Below are positions 9,720-13,527 of a stretch of DNA of 13,527 nt, piece by piece (position 1 is the stretch's first letter; the number at the start of each line of letters is the position of its first letter). Source of the stretch: Magnaporthiopsis rhizophila (Eukaryota > Ascomycota > Sordariomycetes > Magnaporthales > Magnaporthaceae). The notes beneath the pieces were generated by a model. That model did not search any database. It was not told where the DNA came from and saw only the letters and a program-made list of their open reading frames with translations. The DNA lies in NCBI GenBank assembly GCA_003049465.1, contig PYSS01000258.1, positions 1-13,527 of the forward strand. Reading direction: 5' to 3'. The position numbers and the translations under genes were made by a program.

Positions 9720-10596
9720 CTACCTGAACTTGCTAAAGATGACGGCGAGGATAAGCAAGACCAAGACGGTGATGATGGCGATGGTTATTATGCGATTCGT
9801 AGCCATCCTTTTGTAGCATTCATCAACGTCAGCCGGGGAACAAATTTTTTTTTGTGTCTCTGGGTGGGAAGGGCCGAGGGGGCGAAGAAATGCTTACCTA
9901 CGAGCCATCCCCCTCAGGGTCTTGACGCTCCGATCGACATAGGTCTCGCTCTGCACCAGCATGTCGGACGTGTGCTGTATCTGCTGCCGCTGATGGGCCA
10001 GGTCGCGCAGCGTTCCCGCGCCCACGGCCTCGGTCTCGAGCGCCAGGGCGTGGCTGTCGCGCAGCCGCCGCGAGCTGCGGTCCAGCCGGTCCGTGCCTCG
10101 GAGCAGCTGCTCGCGCTGCTCGCGCTGGGCGTCGCTCGCCCCGTCGCCGCCGGACGCGGAAGAGGAAGAGGCGGGGTCGTCGTGGTACCGGCCGCCGAGG
10201 AGGGCGGCGCGGTCGTCGGCCAGGGCGCGGAGGCGGCGGCGGGCCGCGTCGACGTCGGTCTCGTAGTTGCGGAACCGCTGGTTGACGCGGGTGCGGGCCG
10301 AGGAGGGTATGTTTTTTTGTTTTTCGAGGCGCATTTGGCCGAGCTGCCGTCTGTCAGTTGTGATGGTTTCGGAGATGGAGAAGAAAGGAAAAAAAAAAAA
10401 AAAAAAAAAAACGAACCAGCTCATCGGCCTCCTCCAGAGCCCGCTCGGCCTGGCTGATGGCCGCCTTGCGCGGCTCGCCCGACAGGTCCGGGATCTGATC
10501 CAGCTTCTGGGAGAGGTCGGCCTGCACCAGCTTCAGCTCGGCCTCGTAGCTGCTGAAGAGCTCCGAGCCGGCGTCGGTGTCGAGAGGGTTCGCCAT
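9720..10596 (-). CDS. VTI1: Vesicle transport v-SNARE Vti1, Qb-SNARE (3 exons)
   Basis: Exons 10596-10417, 10343-9898 and 9807-9720 give 237 residues (yeast 217). Introns of 73 and 90 bp join in phases 0 and 2, with CTGAC branch-like sites in both; donors are GTTCGT and GTAAGC. Vti1 is the Qb-SNARE in several complexes of the Golgi, endosome and vacuole. The N-terminal part (about 10-105) is the helical Vti1 domain, with the conserved NIPSSARTRVNQRFRNYETDVD. The SNARE motif spans about 146-208 (ALETEAVGAGTLRDLAHQRQQI, then SETYVDRSVKTLRGMARR), with Gln178 the probable central-layer glutamine. A single C-terminal membrane anchor follows (211-233, IITIAIITVLVLLILAVIF), ending SKFR. No signal peptide is expected for this tail-anchored protein. 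Residues 111-132 form a Ser/Gly/Asp-rich low-complexity linker, probably accounting for much of the extra length. The start context CACCATGG is good. Exon 3 is only 88 bases. Confidence 0.94.
10389..10411 (-). repeat. Homopolymer in VTI1 intron 1 (T23 in the transcript)
   Basis: A run of 23 A on the plus strand, read as T23 in the VTI1 pre-mRNA, begins five bases after the intron's first G. It fills about a third of the 73-base intron. Confidence 0.95.
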
Positions 10597-11118
10597 GGTG
10601 TCTGGGCGGCTGGGTTGGGAAACCGAGGTTTTAAGTGTCGGGAGAGGGAGACGGCGAGTTTCGGGTGGACACGTTAAGAAGGAGAAAACCGGGTTCGGCC
10701 GATGAAGATGCAAAGAAGAAAGGCTTGATGACGGGTTTGCTCGATGAATGATGGATGGCTGACGGGCGGCGGACGTGTTGGTTGGTTCGTGCGGAACTCG
10801 ATTGGCACAAGACGCATAGTACATAGTACCTCAGGTATGGAGCAAGGTAGCCTAAGCCGGATGACGACGCATGCGCACAAAGCGGCTCCACACGGTCACT
10901 CACCCAATCAAATCCAAGTGGAACCTCGGCTGACAGCTAAAAGCCCGTCGAGTTTTTCTCACCGCGGAAAAAAAACTCTCACCCCTTTTCCTCCATTATA
11001 GAAAGTTGAACACCCCGTCGTTGCAGAATTCAGGCCCCAGGTTCCTTTTTGGATGGACTTGGGGTTGTATCAGCCGGGCAGATCAGAATTTTAGGAGCTC
11101 CAAGAATTGGATATTCAA

Positions 11119-11141
11119 GGTTCGCCCTCTCGGGGCGAGCC
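11119..11141. repeat. Nine-pair hairpin
   Basis: GGTTCGCCC at 11119-11127 can pair with GGGCGAGCC at 11133-11141, nine pairs with one G-U and a five-base loop. CCAAG and CTTGG lie further out on either side. It is not followed by a T run, and it does not fit a tRNA cloverleaf. Function unknown. Confidence 0.6.
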
Positions 11142-11438
11142 AACTTGGTATTCGATCCCGTTGAGCCTCGACATGTTATGTTAGCAGACAGGCAGGCAGT
11201 TTTGCGTAACAAAAAAACAAAAAATGCCGGCCGGATTAGTTGCCAGGCTATGTAGTTTCCCGTATCCCCCAATCAGGTGGCTTCCTTCCATCTCTGCAAG
11301 GCCAGACGCAAGGGAGGGATCATCGCCGCCCCGGCATTGGCTGGCCAGGGGTCCGGGCTGACCTGCAGTCGCCACGAACGACATGGCTGGGGCCAGGCTG
11401 AGGGAAGGGGTTTTGAGTGGACGTTATTGCGTCGGACA

Positions 11439-11459
11439 TTTTTTTTTTTTTTTTTTTTT
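11439..11459. repeat. T homopolymer (21 nt)
   Basis: An uninterrupted run of 21 T, 17 bases before the 14-bp palindrome at 11477-11490. Confidence 0.95.
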
Positions 11460-11476
11460 GGTCAGTTTTGGCTACC

Positions 11477-11490
11477 TATGTACGTACATA
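11477..11490. repeat. Perfect 14-bp palindrome
   Basis: TATGTACGTACATA equals its own reverse complement. It is framed by ACCT on the left and AGGT on the right. A dimeric regulator could bind it, but no factor can be named. Confidence 0.6.
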
Positions 11491-12032
11491 TGTCCAGGTC
11501 CAGTTCATGGCTCGCGGGCCGGCTGTCAAGCTCTCGCAATTTTACTGCTCAACTCAAGCCCATGATTCCCTCGATGTGACGACATTCGGGTGCCTCGGAC
11601 GGGAATTTAGATCTCGATGGCCTGTTGCTCAACGCCACGCACCCGGGATATTAGCGGGCAGTCAAGACCTAGACATCACCGACTTGGCACCTGACAACTT
11701 TACCAAAGCAAGGACCCTGCCGCTCCTTCCTTGAACCAGAGCATACGCAAGCCCAGAGTTGTTGGGGCTCCTACGGCCGATGGGGATGCTCGATAGGGAA
11801 GGAGCGAGGCGGGTAGCGTCAAGGGAGAGATGGGCAGACGCGAGAAGACGACTGCCTAACGTGCTGGTCCTGCCCGACGCTGCCAGCTGGAAAGGAGCGA
11901 CTTCCTTTTCAACCGGGGAAGAGCGCAGCAGCCCACCCAAGATTAAATCTGTTTCTCGTCTCCTCGGACGCAACCATCCAACACATCCTCACGAGCCGGT
12001 TTCCCTTCAGACCACCGCTCCCATTCAGACAC

Positions 12033-12202
12033 CAGCTCGTCTCTAGAACAGCTCGTCTCTTGCACCAGCTTGTCTCCAGACACCAGCTCGTCTTTCTGAA
12101 AACACCAGCTCGTCTTTTCTGCAAACACCAGCTCGTCTTCTGATTCCAGATATCCAGACATCAGCTCGTCTCTAGAACAGCTCGTCTTCAGACAGCTCAT
12201 CT
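12033..12202 (+). repeat. Degenerate tandem array of CAGCTCGTCT in leader of RTA1-like gene
   Basis: Nine copies of the ten-base core CAGCTCGTCT start at 12033, 12049, 12066, 12084, 12106, 12129, 12162, 12178 and 12193. Seven are exact; the third and ninth have one change each. Spacing runs from 15 to 33 bases. The 26-base segment at 12033-12058 recurs without change at 12162-12187, which suggests internal duplication. Most copies are preceded by CAC or ACA, giving a C/T/A-rich, G-poor strand. The array ends 34 bases before the start codon. Confidence 0.92.
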
Positions 12203-12236
12203 CTACACCAGCCTCCAGAATCGCCCATCAAGCATC

Positions 12237-13513
12237 ATGGCCGAGAAAGACTACACCCCCATGACGCCGCCGCCAGAGCTTTTTGACTTTTGGTATCGGA
12301 TCTGCCTAGCAGAGCCCGACAAGATCGGCTGCACGGTGGCCCAGAGTCTGTATGGATATCGCATCCAGCTTTTGCCCAACTTTGTGCTCCTTGGCCTGTT
12401 CATCGCTTCCTTCGTCGGCTTCATCGTCGTCCATCTAGCCACCCGAAAGCCGGAGAACCGAAACTACGGTTTTGGTTTCACGGTGGCCATGTGCCTCGGC
12501 TGCCTGTCGGAGACCCTGGGCTACGGTGCCCGGATCTGGTCCTACAAGAACCAGTGGCACAGCGTGCCCTGGGTGGCCCAAGTCTGCTGTCTCAATGCCG
12601 GGTCGGTCTTTATCGCCGCCGCGCTCTACCTCTGTATGCGCCGCATGACGGACATCTTTGGCCCGCAGCAAACCAGGATCCCTCCCGTGTGCTACACTCG
12701 CATTGTAAGTTCTCTCCTTTTCTTCCCCCCTCCCTTTCTTCCCCCAGAAGCAGCACCCAAGCTAACGTTGCTCTGCCTACCCAGTTCATCCCGCTCGACT
12801 TTGTGTCCATCCTAGTGCAATCTACCGGAGTAGCCATGAGGTCGGCCTCGATCCGGTACAACGAGCCGACTGATGCTGATGACAAGATCATGCTCGTCGG
12901 TGTCGTCCTGCAAGCCTTCACAATGCTATGCTTCGTACTCGTCTCGCTCAACTTCTTCTCGCACCTCCAAGAGCAGTACGACGACGCCAGGGCCAACAAC
13001 AGCAGCAGCAACAACCACGGCAACCCCGAGACGGACCTCATGGCCAGGCGCCATGCCAGCAAACGCTTCAGATTCTTCCTGGTGGGGATGGGGCTCGCCG
13101 CCCTCTGCATGTTCGAGCGTTGCGTCTACCGGGTCATCGAGCTGGGCCCGGGATGGGACGGCCCACTGATGGCTCGGCAGGGCCTGGTCATCGGCTGCGA
13201 GCAGGCAGTCGTGGCGGCCGCCTGCCTGCTGCTCAACGTCTGGCACCCGTCGCTGCACTTCCGGGAGATGCTGGAGGGCCAGTCCCTCCGGGACCGGATC
13301 CGACGGGCCCGGATCGTGGGGCCGCCGCCTGCGCCTGCGCCTGCGCCAGGTCTGTTCCCGGGGGAGGAGCGCCTCCCCAGCTACGAGGAGGCGGCTCGCG
13401 GCGGCGGCGGCGGTGGTGGGTCGTACGTCCTGGAGGCCCGGGCGCGGGCGGGCCTCCACGCCCCTGGTGTCCCGCTGGGCGGGCCCAGCTTCAACGTCTC
13501 TCGCGTGCGGTGA
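12237..13513 (+). CDS. RTA1-like seven-span membrane protein (2 exons)
   Basis: Exons 12237-12704 and 12785-13513 join in phase 0 across an 80-bp intron (GTAAGT donor, GCTAAC branch site, CCCAG acceptor), giving 398 residues. The RTA1-like family (yeast Rta1, Rsb1, Pug1, Ylr046c) comprises fungal seven-span proteins tied to resistance to lipids, sterol-binding drugs or long-chain bases; the exact substrate of this member cannot be told. Family marks: SLYGY (37-41) just before span 1; GYGARIW (95-101) in span 2; FIAAALYL in span 3; D161, Q168 and G171 in span 4; RVIELGPGWDGPL before span 7. Approximate spans: 46-66, 79-98, 112-133, 157-177, 191-213, 251-270, 288-308. The loop at 217-248 is Asn/Ser-rich. 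The long cytoplasmic tail (309-398) has a Pro-Ala repeat, LPSYEEA (353-359) and a seven-glycine run. No signal peptide is needed. The start is the first ATG after a long ATG-free leader. Confidence 0.9.
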
Positions 13514-13527
13514 GGCGGGGGGAGGAG

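Larger units (their letters stand above)
10597..12236. other. Divergent intergenic region VTI1/RTA1-like gene
   Basis: About 1.64 kb shared by two divergent promoters. No protein-coding gene is supported; the open frames are up to about 105 codons and show no motifs. It holds small inverted repeats (10827-10837, 11119-11141, 11477-11490), a T21 run (11439-11459) and the tandem array at 12033-12202. The last 404 bases contain no plus-strand ATG and are probably the 5' leader or core promoter of the right-hand gene. Confidence 0.6.

Noticed and set aside
11101..11165. Possible tRNA gene (TTCGATCCC near a hairpin)
   Set aside because: No acceptor stem, D arm or anticodon arm could be drawn around it.
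11662..11973. 103-codon minus-strand frame
   Set aside because: No motif, unremarkable composition and no splice partners; consistent with a chance open frame.
11943..12200. Minus-strand frame with repeated DELV/TSW segments
   Set aside because: It is the reverse reading of the CAGCTCGTCT array; the array is not a multiple of a fixed codon period and the frame has no other support.
12033..12202. CRISPR array
   Set aside because: The repeats are ten bases with irregular 5-23-base gaps of related sequence, in a eukaryotic promoter or leader; no cas genes.

Overview
This window looks like nuclear DNA of a filamentous ascomycete, most likely a Sordariomycete. The evidence is GC-rich coding sequence with C/G-ending codons, short introns (59-125 bp) with GT...AG ends and branch-site-like CTAAC or CTGAC near the 3' end, A-rich or CAC-rich sequence before start codons, wide intergenic spaces, and protein families typical of Pezizomycotina. 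The genus cannot be named from the sequence alone.

Layout. 1-628: no recognisable gene. 629-1518 (minus): a two-exon gene for a 276-residue fungal protein of unknown function, with a nucleotidyltransferase-like N-terminal signature. 1519-2932: gene-free stretch holding a T27 run and a 71-nt A run that contains the only N of the window. 2933-4019 (plus): four-exon gene for Sec17/alpha-SNAP (291 aa). 4469-8328 (plus): two-exon gene for the ribosome-biogenesis HEAT-repeat protein Rrp12 (1244 aa). 8329-9719: convergent intergenic region with a (CT)n microsatellite and a T24 run. 9720-10596 (minus): three-exon gene for the Qb-SNARE Vti1 (237 aa). 10597-12236: long divergent intergenic region ending in an ATG-free leader with nine copies of a CAGCTCGTCT-type repeat. 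12237-13513 (plus): two-exon gene for a seven-membrane-segment RTA1-like protein (398 aa).

Functional picture. Sec17 and Vti1 act in the same process: Sec17 recruits the Sec18/NSF ATPase to take apart spent SNARE complexes, including those containing Vti1. Here their genes sit either side of RRP12, whose product works in nuclear pre-ribosome maturation and export. The RTA1-like protein belongs to a fungal membrane family linked to lipid and drug stress. The unknown gene at the left has no obvious link to the others.

Most unusual signals: (1) the repeat array in the probable 5' leader of the RTA1-like gene; (2) the left-hand unknown protein, whose N-terminus resembles a nucleotidyltransferase core with one of the usual acidic residues missing; (3) five A or T homopolymers longer than 20 nt, one placed five bases inside a VTI1 intron. 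I see no evidence of a large undescribed multi-gene system. All exon structures are read by eye and not supported by transcripts.
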